Part shown: piece by piece, positions 7,795-14,733 of the stretch
Layout: every line of letters begins with the position of its first letter
Position numbering within the stretch: the stretch's first letter is position 1
Assembly: GCF_000691805.2 (NCBI RefSeq)
Contig: NZ_DF820490.1
Coordinates: forward strand, 1,375-65,374
Length of the DNA: 64,000 nucleotides
Direction: 5' to 3'
Source: Weissella oryzae SG25
GTDB lineage: Bacteria > Bacillota > Bacilli > Lactobacillales > Lactobacillaceae
Notes under the pieces: generated by a model
The model's input: the letters and a program-made list of their open reading frames with translations, nothing else
What the model was told of the DNA's origin: nothing
Database searches by the model: none
Position numbers and translations under genes: made by a program

Positions 7795-8083
7795 GGTTTT
7801 CCTCCTTAGAAAAGAGCTCCCAATTCTTTAAAATCGTGTGAATCAGGTTGGACAAATTTGTAAGTGTATCTACTTCAGACATTCTTGAGAAAAATTGTGA
7901 ACCAATGATCCGCAGTAGATAATAATATTGTTCCTCAGCAGTCGCGGCATCAAGTGTTTTTAAAACAAACTCAGCACCAAGATATTTGGAACTAGTGACA
8001 CTAAAAACGACTTGTGTAGCGTTTAATTCAACTGTTAAGTGATAAGCATTATGATTAGGTGTTTCAATTTTTAGCGTCACCAT
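7787..8083 (-). CDS. Small soluble protein, unknown
   Basis: A 98-residue acidic protein with no membrane segment and a mixed alpha/beta look (VTLKIETPNHNAYHLTVEL, then helices). AAAGGAGG lies upstream with a long spacing. It is the first gene after structured element copy 1. I recognise no family; conserved unknown proteins of this kind are common in LAB conjugative plasmids. Confidence 0.5.
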   Translation of the reverse strand: MVTLKIETPNHNAYHLTVELNATQVVFSVTSSKYLGAEFVLKTLDAATAEEQYYYLLRIIGSQFFSRMSEVDTLTNLSNLIHTILKNWELFSKEENHD

Positions 8084-8117
8084 TATGTAATAAAGCCTCC
8101 TTTTTTAAATGCCAGGT

Positions 8118-8395
8118 AAAAACCTTTCGGACGGTCCTTTTTTAACTCCTTTAAGATTTATTTCATTTTGACAGGAATGCAGTAACCAAATCAGAGATAA
8201 ATAACAAGGGCGGCTTGCCGTGCATTTACCCTTGTTATTTATCTTAGTTGTACTTGGGGCGTATGCGCCCTTAGTACAACTGATTGGGTTATTGTGTGGA
8301 TGGCAAAAGGAAATTTTAAAGCAGTAAAAAGGTACCGGAACTTAGATTATTTGAGCCCCGCTGGCGGGGTCTGGGGTGGGTAGGGCAAAGCCCTA
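8118..8395 (-). ncRNA. Structured intergenic element, copy 1
   Basis: An outer helix (8180-8193 with 8281-8294: 12 Watson-Crick pairs, one wobble, one mismatch) encloses hairpin A and hairpin B. Hairpin A is 8196-8210 with 8229-8243, 15 perfect pairs, with an inner CGGC/GCCG. Hairpin B is AGTTGTACT 8246-8254 with AGTACAACT 8273-8281, inner GGGCG/CGCCC. To the right are CCCCGC/GCGGGG (8356-8369) and TAGGGC/GCCCTA (8381-8395), the last touching the stop codon of the neighbouring gene. To the left is CCGTCCGAAAGG on the minus strand. Copies 2 and 3 share the layout with different paired bases. Confidence 0.65.
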
Positions 8396-9046
8396 TTATT
8401 TTAGAGTTGGTCTGATGGCTTTGTTCAGTTCAGATAGGCGAGCTGGTGTATCTAGCGCAATTTCATAATGCTTCATAAATGACTTATACCCGACGTACCA
8501 ATCATTATCAATAAAATTACTAAAGCTGTTGTGCCATTCTTGTAATGAGATGGCTAAACCAGCTTTTTTATTTCCCGTTGCTTGGCAAATTCCACGGAAA
8601 AAGTGTGTTTCACCATTGATTAAACGAAAGTCGCCACACTCACACTCAAATACAACGTTTAAAATGGCGGTTTGGTAGCCTTGTTCATTGTTGCTGAATT
8701 TATCAGGGTTAAATATTAACCTTTGCCTTTCATTCATTGCGATATTGTTTTTTTGGAACAGCTCGCCAAAATTGGCGTCATCTTGATAGCCTATAAATTG
8801 AACGGCGGGTGTGAGCAGTTGAGTAGCTTGGGCTATTGTATTATTGCTATATCCAGAGTTAGTAGTGACAACGCCTTTTGCAAAACTCATTACTATGTCT
8901 AAGAAGTGCATAGGCATTACACGACCCCAGCCCCAGCTATAATGAAAGGCTTGGTAAATGGTGTCGTAAGGCTTGTCACCTTTGTTGAATGAATCCATAT
9001 TTTCAAATATATTGATTGCGATAAGTAATTGTGTGCGTTCTCCCAT
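8396..9046 (-). CDS. Unknown protein, 216 residues
   Basis: A soluble-looking protein with AGGAGG before the ATG. It has a tryptophan-rich N-terminal part (YSWGWGRVMPMHFLDIVMSFAKG) and a CECGDF motif near residue 135 that could hold a metal together with nearby His residues. I do not recognise a family. Its stop codon lies directly against the last hairpin of structured element copy 1. Confidence 0.55.
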   Translation of the reverse strand: MGERTQLLIAINIFENMDSFNKGDKPYDTIYQAFHYSWGWGRVMPMHFLDIVMSFAKGVVTTNSGYSNNTIAQATQLLTPAVQFIGYQDDANFGELFQKNNIAMNERQRLIFNPDKFSNNEQGYQTAILNVVFECECGDFRLINGETHFFRGICQATGNKKAGLAISLQEWHNSFSNFIDNDWYVGYKSFMKHYEIALDTPARLSELNKAIRPTLK

Positions 9047-9073
9047 GATGAAGCCTCCTAATGACTAAGTGTT

Positions 9074-9541
9074 CTAGTGACCCAAATACATATTCTCTTG
9101 ACTTTGCTTTGCAATTTCCTGATTGGTGTAAGGGCTTAACCAACTTGTCGACCGTAAACGTTGATTGTCTAAATAGGTATGAGGCTCGCGATTACGATAT
9201 TTATTTTTAGAAATTGCGTAAACGGTATGCTGATTAAATGCGATAACCGTGTTTTTATATGACCCAACTACTTTGATATTTTCATAATTAGTCTGTTCGT
9301 AACCCCATGGGTTAAGCCTATAAAATTCTGGATTATCAAAAAAAGTAATGGAATTAAAAAGTGTTTCCGCAATTTTATAAGCTGCTTCACGACTTTTAAC
9401 AAATGCTGTCGAGTCCCGTTTAGACGCTGCTAAACGATAGTCACTAAGTAAAGCTGCAACTCCAATAATTTGCTGCTTAGTTTTACCAGCACAGAGTTCG
9501 ATAAAATATTTTGCTTCATCGTTTGTTAATTTAGTTACCAT
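9074..9541 (-). CDS. Unknown protein, 155 residues
   Basis: A soluble, basic, Tyr/Asn-rich protein. The N-terminal half is helical (TNDEAKYFIELCAGKTKQQI) and the C-terminal half beta-like (YENIKVVGSYKNTVIAFNQHTVYAISK). AGGAGGG lies upstream of the ATG. It is the first gene after structured element copy 2 and is followed closely by the 216-residue protein. No family is recognised. Confidence 0.5.
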   Translation of the reverse strand: MVTKLTNDEAKYFIELCAGKTKQQIIGVAALLSDYRLAASKRDSTAFVKSREAAYKIAETLFNSITFFDNPEFYRLNPWGYEQTNYENIKVVGSYKNTVIAFNQHTVYAISKNKYRNREPHTYLDNQRLRSTSWLSPYTNQEIAKQSQENMYLGH

Positions 9542-9589
9542 GATTAAGCCCTCCTAAAGGTCAAAAATAAACTATTGAGTAGTAGATTT

Positions 9590-9850
9590 CACTGCCTGGT
9601 GGAATTTACAAGGATTGATGGCACATGGTTGTAGTAACACAAGGGGCGGTACGCCCGAAGGCTTGCCCTTGTGTTACGTTCCGCTCTTGTGTGCTTTGCA
9701 CACTTAGTGCGGCACCATGTGCCATAATGACGCAGGAAATGGAACAGGGCAGTGAGAGGTACTAAATTATGTATTTTTGATGCCTTTGGGAGTGAATTTA
9801 TTTGAACCCCGCTTGGCGGGGACTGGGGTGGGTAGGGCAAAGCCCTAATC
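9590..9850 (-). ncRNA. Structured intergenic element, copy 2
   Basis: The outer helix TGGCACATGG (9619-9628) with CCATGTGCCA (9715-9724) is perfect. Inside it is hairpin A, GTAACACAAGGG (9634-9645) with CCCTTGTGTTAC (9666-9677), and hairpin B, GTGTGC/GCACAC (9689-9703) inside CCGC/GCGG. To the right are CCCCGC/GCGGGG (9807-9821) and TAGGGC/GCCCTA (9833-9847). The CCGTCCGAAAGG tail of copies 1 and 3 is absent. It lies between the stop of the gene at 9855 and the start of the gene ending at 9541. Confidence 0.65.
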
Positions 9851-9854
9851 CTAG

Positions 9855-10079
9855 TTAGTTAGGATAAAGTGTTTGCCAATCATACACTTCTAAAGTGTTC
9901 TGCTCGCTTTCTGCCATTACTGAAGCAACTTGTAAATCGTCACTGTCTAACACGATTTTTTCAGCGTTATAATACTTTTTCGCAAACTCATAAAAATCAG
10001 TGTTTTCAGGTAACTCAACGGTTACAGCTTTGGTGAGTATTTCTTCAAAAGTAAAGGTAACTGGTATCTTTTTAACCAT
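9855..10079 (-). CDS. DpnD/PcfM-like small protein
   Basis: A 74-residue acidic protein. The pattern PVTFTFEEILTKAVTVELPEN, then AKKYYNAEKIVLDSDDLQ, resembles the DpnD/PcfM family: a beta hairpin with E-T/L-T/V-V, then a helix, then EIVLDxDDF. PcfM is encoded by the conjugative plasmid pCF10; its role is not known. The start is preceded by a tandem GGAATA-type repeat (10083-10116) that supplies the purine-rich ribosome site. Assignment is by eye. Confidence 0.5.
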   Translation of the reverse strand: MVKKIPVTFTFEEILTKAVTVELPENTDFYEFAKKYYNAEKIVLDSDDLQVASVMAESEQNTLEVYDWQTLYPN

Positions 10080-10082
10080 AAT

Positions 10083-10122
10083 TACTTATTCCTATTCCTA
10101 TTCCTTTTCCTATTCGTATACT
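10083..10122 (-). repeat. Tandem hexamer tract in the translation start region
   Basis: On the plus strand CTTATTCCTATTCCTATTCC continues as TTTTCCTATTCG. On the minus strand this reads as successive GGAATA units just upstream of the ATG at 10079. Each unit contains a GGA Shine-Dalgarno-like core. Confidence 0.6.
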
Positions 10123-10133
10123 TATCCTTACGA

Positions 10134-10538
10134 TTACGCTAAGCCATGCTTCATAGTATCGTTAAACCAACTCAAAATATCACGGTCTAAAACTTTAGGA
10201 AGCTTATTGGCTTCATACATATCAGAAGTAACTGTTAGTGCTTGGTACTGTTCAGCCGTCAGACTGTTAGGTTTAATACCTAAATCAAGTAGAAGTAAGG
10301 CCTGAAAGAAAAGGCGGGGGCTCTCTTTCTTTAAACTAGTTAATGTGTTGTATATAACTTCAACTAATTTAACACTTGTGGCGGTTTCCATTACTTCTTC
10401 AATCTGTTTACCCAACATTGCTTTATAATGCTTAGCTGGGACTTTAGTTTCGTTATAAGCAAAGGTCATATCTGAAATTGATTTAGACATTTTCTCTTGT
10501 GTTAAATTTTTAAAGTCATCATAAAAAATTCTAGGCAT
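10134..10538 (-). CDS. Unknown helical protein, 134 residues
   Basis: Predicted to be mainly helical, without membrane segments. GGTGG lies 8 bases before the ATG, inside the end of the upstream gene, so the two are closely coupled (4-base gap). I recognise no family. It belongs to the minus-strand accessory block. Confidence 0.5.
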   Translation of the reverse strand: MPRIFYDDFKNLTQEKMSKSISDMTFAYNETKVPAKHYKAMLGKQIEEVMETATSVKLVEVIYNTLTSLKKESPRLFFQALLLLDLGIKPNSLTAEQYQALTVTSDMYEANKLPKVLDRDILSWFNDTMKHGLA

Positions 10539-10542
10539 TTTT

Positions 10543-10905
10543 TTACCACCATTCTGTATAAGTTAGTTTGTCATCTTCTGCCATATTGGTTACTATAGGT
10601 TTCAAATTTTTCAACGTGTCCGCAAGCTCTGCAAAGTAATAGTTATCGTAATCAGTTGACCCAAAGAAGAAACCATTTTGTGTTGGTAATAATCTTGAAG
10701 CCATTGAGTTATCATCTAAAACGCTCTTAATATCAATTAAAAGGGCGTTTAGTTCTACCTTTGAAAGTTCACAGGTAACATTGGTATCTTTATCAGCGTT
10801 TGCCTGTGTTACTATCCAGTTACGAATTTGGTTAGCCTTACGCCAGTACATTAGCTCTTTAGCCTTTTTATCATTTCCTGACATTAACCACATATCTAAG
10901 CCCAT
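10543..10905 (-). CDS. Phage/plasmid-type conserved protein of unknown function (MGLDMW family)
   Basis: A 120-residue protein starting MGLDMWL, with YWRKANQIRNWIV near residue 20 and LLPTQNGFFFGSTDYDNYYF near residue 70. This set of motifs is that of a conserved family seen in many phages and plasmids of Firmicutes, without known function. AGGAG lies before the ATG. It is followed by the 134-residue gene in the same operon. Confidence 0.6.
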   Translation of the reverse strand: MGLDMWLMSGNDKKAKELMYWRKANQIRNWIVTQANADKDTNVTCELSKVELNALLIDIKSVLDDNSMASRLLPTQNGFFFGSTDYDNYYFAELADTLKNLKPIVTNMAEDDKLTYTEWW

Positions 10906-10927
10906 GTTTTAATTCTCCTATTCTTTG

Positions 10928-11194
10928 TTATTCAATTTCGAACGTAAATGAGTCAGTATCATTAAAAAGACGGAAAGAATCTTCTTGGCAATAAAACCAA
11001 TACTCAACTTCATGAATTTTTTTCGTCAACTCGGCTTTATCGTTAGTACGCCAAAGAGAAATTTTTACTTTATAAGGGTTATTACGGTCTAATTTGGCTT
11101 TTAAAGCTAACCCAAACGGTAAATAGAATGGCTCTTCGTCCAAACCTCCAATCATTCCTAAAATGTACATAAAAAACGGCTCGTTATTTTTCAT
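10928..11194 (-). CDS. Unknown small protein, 88 residues
   Basis: An acidic soluble protein with a Phe/Tyr-rich N-terminus and beta-like C-terminus. TTAGGAG lies upstream of the ATG. It is the first gene of the minus-strand operon that follows structured element copy 3. No family is recognised. Confidence 0.5.
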   Translation of the reverse strand: MKNNEPFFMYILGMIGGLDEEPFYLPFGLALKAKLDRNNPYKVKISLWRTNDKAELTKKIHEVEYWFYCQEDSFRLFNDTDSFTFEIE

Positions 11195-11223
11195 AAGAAG
11201 CTCCTAACTAAAATATTTTTTGC

Positions 11224-11495
11224 CACAAAAACCTTTCGGACGGCTGTCGCCTGTTACAGCTGTTTTTTTGTCGTCGTGACATAAAATTAATTGCAGTTGG
11301 CAGCTGAAACACAAGGGCGGCTTTGCCGTTCATTTACCCTTGTGTTTTAGCTAGAGTGGTTTACAAGCTTGCTTGTTAGCCACTCTGCTTACTGCTATAA
11401 ATTGGTTGGCACAGAGACAAAATAGCTGTGACTGGTGGCAGAACGTACGCTAGTAGTTTGACCCCCCGCTTGCGGGGACTGGGGCTGGTTAGGCT
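11224..11495 (-). ncRNA. Structured intergenic element, copy 3
   Basis: An outer helix (GCAGT 11293-11297 with ACTGC 11391-11395, extended by AATT on both sides with a bulge) surrounds hairpin A and hairpin B. Hairpin A is 11302-11317 with 11337-11352, 16 pairs including one wobble, with an inner CGGC/GCCG. Hairpin B is AGAGTGG/CCACTCT 11353-11386, inner ACAAGC/GCTTGT. To the right is CCCCGC/GCGGGG (11464-11477); the final TAGGGC hairpin is lost. To the left CCGTCCGAAAGG (minus strand) matches copy 1. Confidence 0.65.
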
Positions 11496-11528
11496 ATGAA
11501 AAAACAAAATAATAGGTTCACTCTTTTT

Positions 11529-11572
11529 TTTTGACGCAAAATTTTTTTTGGGTCTTTTTTATTGTGTATTAT
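11529..11572 (+). promoter_or_regulatory. Conjugation promoter/operator element, copy 1
   Basis: A T tract runs into TTGACGCAAAA (from 11531) and TTTTTTTTGG, then TATTAT at 11567-11572 and the first gene of the transfer operon. The CAAAA-N4-TTTTG inverted repeat and the TTGACG context recur at 25516 and 33026. The distance from TTGACG to the -10-like box is about 30, too long for an ordinary -35, so the repeat is more likely an activator or repressor site. Confidence 0.6.
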
Positions 11573-11604
11573 GACTGCGTAATAAGAAAAAAGGAGAATT
11601 TACT

Positions 11605-11865
11605 ATGGCAGCGATGAACGCAAAGAGCAGGTTTCAGAAGAAATTAGAACAGTTTGATATGGCTAAAAATAGAGTTGATGAATTAGCAGAGGCAATGAAA
11701 GAGGCTAAAGAAGAATACTTACTTGAGTTAATGGCTCGTTTACAAAAGAAGCTTAATACTGATGATTTGAACGAACTAGAGCGCTTTATCAATAACGTTA
11801 AACCGCTAGAGCAAACGCCAAACGCTTCTTTCTTGGCAAAGCAGGAGGTTGAACATGGCAATTAA
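11605..11865 (+). CDS. Small coiled-coil protein, first gene of transfer operon 1
   Basis: An 86-residue charged protein, almost entirely helical with a heptad pattern (AKNRVDELAEAMKEAKEEYLLELMARLQKKL). AAAGGAG lies 10 bases before the ATG. Its size and position just before the primase gene suggest a relaxosome accessory or mobilisation protein, but no DNA-binding motif is visible. The last 11 bases overlap the next gene. Confidence 0.5.
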   Translation: MAAMNAKSRFQKKLEQFDMAKNRVDELAEAMKEAKEEYLLELMARLQKKLNTDDLNELERFINNVKPLEQTPNASFLAKQEVEHGN

Positions 11866-14170
11866 TCGAGCTGCAATGAAGGCACTTCCGATTGAGGCTT
11901 ACTTAGGCTACAAAGGCATTCCCTTCGAAAAGCATGGTCGAAACTCAATTCATCTGGTGGAGAAAAAAGGCTTAGTTATTGATCTAAGAAAAAATACTTT
12001 TGAGTGGTATTCAAGTCCGGCGGGTAACGTCTATGGCGACTTAGGTGATTTTATTGAAAATTGGCTTGGCATGGATAAGAAGGCAGCCTGGAAAGAATGG
12101 ACCGCCTTTGGACGTGCTTATAACAATTATGATGACGCCAAAAAAGCTGAATATACCGCACCGCGACTAGAAGAAAAACAGAATTTTAATTTTGATCGGT
12201 GGCGTACGTCGCAATCGACTGAAAACACTAAAAATTATCTGACTAACGTGCGTGGCTTTCATCCAAAGTTTGTTGAGCCGTTGTTACAAAGTGGGATTAT
12301 CAAGCAAGGAACTGCCAGAAAGGATAAGAAAACTGGTGAATGGATGAAACCAGCAGTCTTGTTCCCTTGGGTAGATGAAAATTCTAAAGTTGTGGGCTTA
12401 GACGTTCAAGGAACAGATATTGATTTTGAAAAGTTTGGTAAACGTGGAACTGAAAAAAGGATTGGTTTTGCTTCAGATACAAATTATGGATTTAATTTGA
12501 AGTTTGGTAACGGTGCCGATAATCTAATTGTCTTTGAAGCTCCAATTGATGCTTTGTCATATACCCAGCAAAATCTTGGTTCATTAAGAAACCAAAATAC
12601 GACAATCCTATCTCTTTCAGGCCTGAATACAAATAAAGTGCTCGCCCAAATGATGCGTAGCAATGAAACCACCGGTAAATGGTATGACAAGATAATCATT
12701 GCCACTGACAACGATTTAGCAGGCTTTAACTTTGCAAACCAGATCCATGAAGGCTTTCAGTGGGACGAGAATATGCAAGTTGTACGGCAAATTCCTGTTC
12801 AAGGTAAAGATTGGAACGATCAGTTAAAAGCTGGTGTTAAGGGGATTGAAGAGTTTTCACTTGAAGAAAACCAAAAGCGCTATAAAGCTTTATATGAAAT
12901 GCGGGACATGAAGTCTGCCTTTATTCCAAGCAAGGGTAACAACGTGAACGATAGTTCAGCGCAATCAAAAGCCGTTAAAGATGTTAATCATGTTGGGTCA
13001 AATATTAGTTCAACCAGTAAGTCGATAAATCGCGATGATCGTACACAAAATAACCGTCAGAAAAATGAAGCTATTATCAATAAGGCGTTAAATAGCGTTA
13101 AGCGAGCACAAAATAATCCAGCTGAATTACGTAATTATTTTGATTTTATAGCTAAGAGCCAAAAATTCTCAGTTCGTAACCAAATGCTGATATATGGTCA
13201 AAGGCCCGATGCCAGTATTGTGATGGGATATGATCAATTTCAACAACAAGGCCTACAAGTTTATGACGCTAAGGGTCAAGGCATGAAAGTGTTTGGTACA
13301 CCCAAGGAGATTAAAACAATTATTTCACCAGACGGTGAGATTATTAAATGGCCTTCAGCGACCAATCAACAAAAGCAAGATGCTGAAGCAGGTAATTTAA
13401 AAACCCAAATTAAGAAGTTTTATCCAATCGAAACGGTTTTTGATATTCGCCAAACTAATGCGACGGTTGAGGATTACGCGCGCTTGTTGCCTAAGCCACC
13501 AATTCATTTGGGGAAAGATAATTCACCCGAACATTTGGAGAATGCTTATAAAGTGCTCAAAGAGTATGCACAAAAGCAAAACTATCGGGTTGTAGATCAG
13601 GATGAACAAGCTTTTAAGTTCTTAGAAAATGTGCAAAAAGGCAAAGCTGTTAACTATGATGGTGATTTTGCCAAGCAAGGCTTTGTTTACACGGATCCAA
13701 AGCAACCGGCCAATAACACAATTGTGCTAAGACCTGACATGAATAGAGCACAAAAGGTTCAAGCACTAGCTTATGAAGTTGGCCACGCTTCCCTTTATAA
13801 CAGCTCGGCTACTCCACAATCTAATCAACAGTTAAAAGCCTTAGAGGCAAGCCTGACTAGCTATGTTGTGATGAAAAATCTAGGGATCAATCCGGATGAA
13901 TTGGCTCAAAATGACAGTCAAAACGTCAATCATTGGGACAAAGTCTTTGAAGATTTTGCCAAGCTAAATGGTGATAAGGAAAAACAAATTGGTGAGATCA
14001 CCAGGGCTAGTGATAATGTAAACCGTTTTTTATCCGATCGCCTTTCTAACGGTGAGGCACTTGAATATAAAACAGTAAGTAATAAGTCAGTCAAGAACAA
14101 TTCCACACAAAAGTTGCAGGAGCAACAGTTAGTGCAGGATCAGTCACAAGAACAGGTAAGGTCTCGTTAA
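11855..14170 (+). CDS. Conjugative primase with DUF3991/Toprim and ArdC/LtrC-like domains
   Basis: A 771-residue multidomain protein. The N-terminal part (to about 260) matches DUF3991 plus Toprim, with the Toprim acids in IVFEAPIDALSY and IIATDNDLAGF. Residues about 395-510 resemble the ArdC N-terminal antirestriction domain (NPAELRNYFDFIAKSQKFSVRNQMLI). The C-terminal part resembles an ImmA/IrrE-type metallopeptidase, but its expected HExxH reads YEVGH. The likely role is priming the transferred strand and protecting it from restriction after entry. AGGAGG precedes the ATG at 11855; an upstream TTG at 11849 is in frame. Confidence 0.75.
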   Translation: MAINRAAMKALPIEAYLGYKGIPFEKHGRNSIHLVEKKGLVIDLRKNTFEWYSSPAGNVYGDLGDFIENWLGMDKKAAWKEWTAFGRAYNNYDDAKKAEYTAPRLEEKQNFNFDRWRTSQSTENTKNYLTNVRGFHPKFVEPLLQSGIIKQGTARKDKKTGEWMKPAVLFPWVDENSKVVGLDVQGTDIDFEKFGKRGTEKRIGFASDTNYGFNLKFGNGADNLIVFEAPIDALSYTQQNLGSLRNQNTTILSLSGLNTNKVLAQMMRSNETTGKWYDKIIIATDNDLAGFNFANQIHEGFQWDENMQVVRQIPVQGKDWNDQLKAGVKGIEEFSLEENQKRYKALYEMRDMKSAFIPSKGNNVNDSSAQSKAVKDVNHVGSNISSTSKSINRDDRTQNNRQKNEAIINKALNSVKRAQNNPAELRNYFDFIAKSQKFSVRNQMLIYGQRPDASIVMGYDQFQQQGLQVYDAKGQGMKVFGTPKEIKTIISPDGEIIKWPSATNQQKQDAEAGNLKTQIKKFYPIETVFDIRQTNATVEDYARLLPKPPIHLGKDNSPEHLENAYKVLKEYAQKQNYRVVDQDEQAFKFLENVQKGKAVNYDGDFAKQGFVYTDPKQPANNTIVLRPDMNRAQKVQALAYEVGHASLYNSSATPQSNQQLKALEASLTSYVVMKNLGINPDELAQNDSQNVNHWDKVFEDFAKLNGDKEKQIGEITRASDNVNRFLSDRLSNGEALEYKTVSNKSVKNNSTQKLQEQQLVQDQSQEQVRSR

Positions 14171-14172
14171 AT

Positions 14173-14733
14173 ATGAATAAAAAAATTATTGGCATGTTGT
14201 TAGAGGTTGCTTACGGTAAGGGGTATTACGTTTTGTCCGTTCAGGTAAGTAAGGACGATGCAATTATGTTAGTGGTTGATGGGCAAAATTATGTAAATAT
14301 TTTTCCAACTGGTCAGCCAGCGCTACGAGAGATATATGAGTTTGAAATTCAAATGGTTAAGACCAAACCAGTGGTGGTTTCCGCCTTCAGAGTTAATGCC
14401 GAACTGGTTGTTGCAGACGAAATTCCAAGTTATGAAGCACTTCAAGATTTAGATACCACAGGGAGAGAAGCCATGGAACTAAGTAAATTACGTGAAGAAC
14501 ATGAAAAGCAGTTAGCCGCAATTGAAGCCGACCCTGAGCTACTTGCCGAGTTAGATAAGGCCCAAAAAGAGGAAACTGAATGGCGACAAATTAGTATTAA
14601 TCGTCGGTTACAGGCCGCAGGGATTGAACAAATATTCTCAGATGATGATGTAGCTGCCATCGAGAATGAATCTAAGAAGCCAACCTTAACAGAACTTGCG
14701 CGCGCAAGCCGTGAGGAACGCACTGATGGATAA
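14173..14733 (+). CDS. Unknown protein of transfer operon 1, 186 residues
   Basis: The N-terminal 95 residues look like a beta-rich domain (YYVLSVQVSKDDAIMLVVDGQNYVNIF). The rest is a charged helix or coiled coil (LREEHEKQLAAIEADPELLAELDK). It starts 2 bases after the primase stop and overlaps the ATPase start by 8 bases, so it is translated with both. No family is recognised. Confidence 0.5.
   Translation: MNKKIIGMLLEVAYGKGYYVLSVQVSKDDAIMLVVDGQNYVNIFPTGQPALREIYEFEIQMVKTKPVVVSAFRVNAELVVADEIPSYEALQDLDTTGREAMELSKLREEHEKQLAAIEADPELLAELDKAQKEETEWRQISINRRLQAAGIEQIFSDDDVAAIENESKKPTLTELARASREERTDG

Noticed and set aside
8396-9046. Relaxase candidate
   Set aside because: No HUH motif or catalytic Tyr arrangement could be found in this 216-residue protein.
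9589-9840. 83-codon open frame on the minus strand
   Set aside because: It lies entirely within structured element copy 2; the open frame comes from GC-rich hairpins and has no ribosome site.
10000-10305. 101-codon plus-strand frame rich in Tyr and Ser
   Set aside because: It is antisense to two better-supported minus-strand genes and runs through the hexamer repeat.
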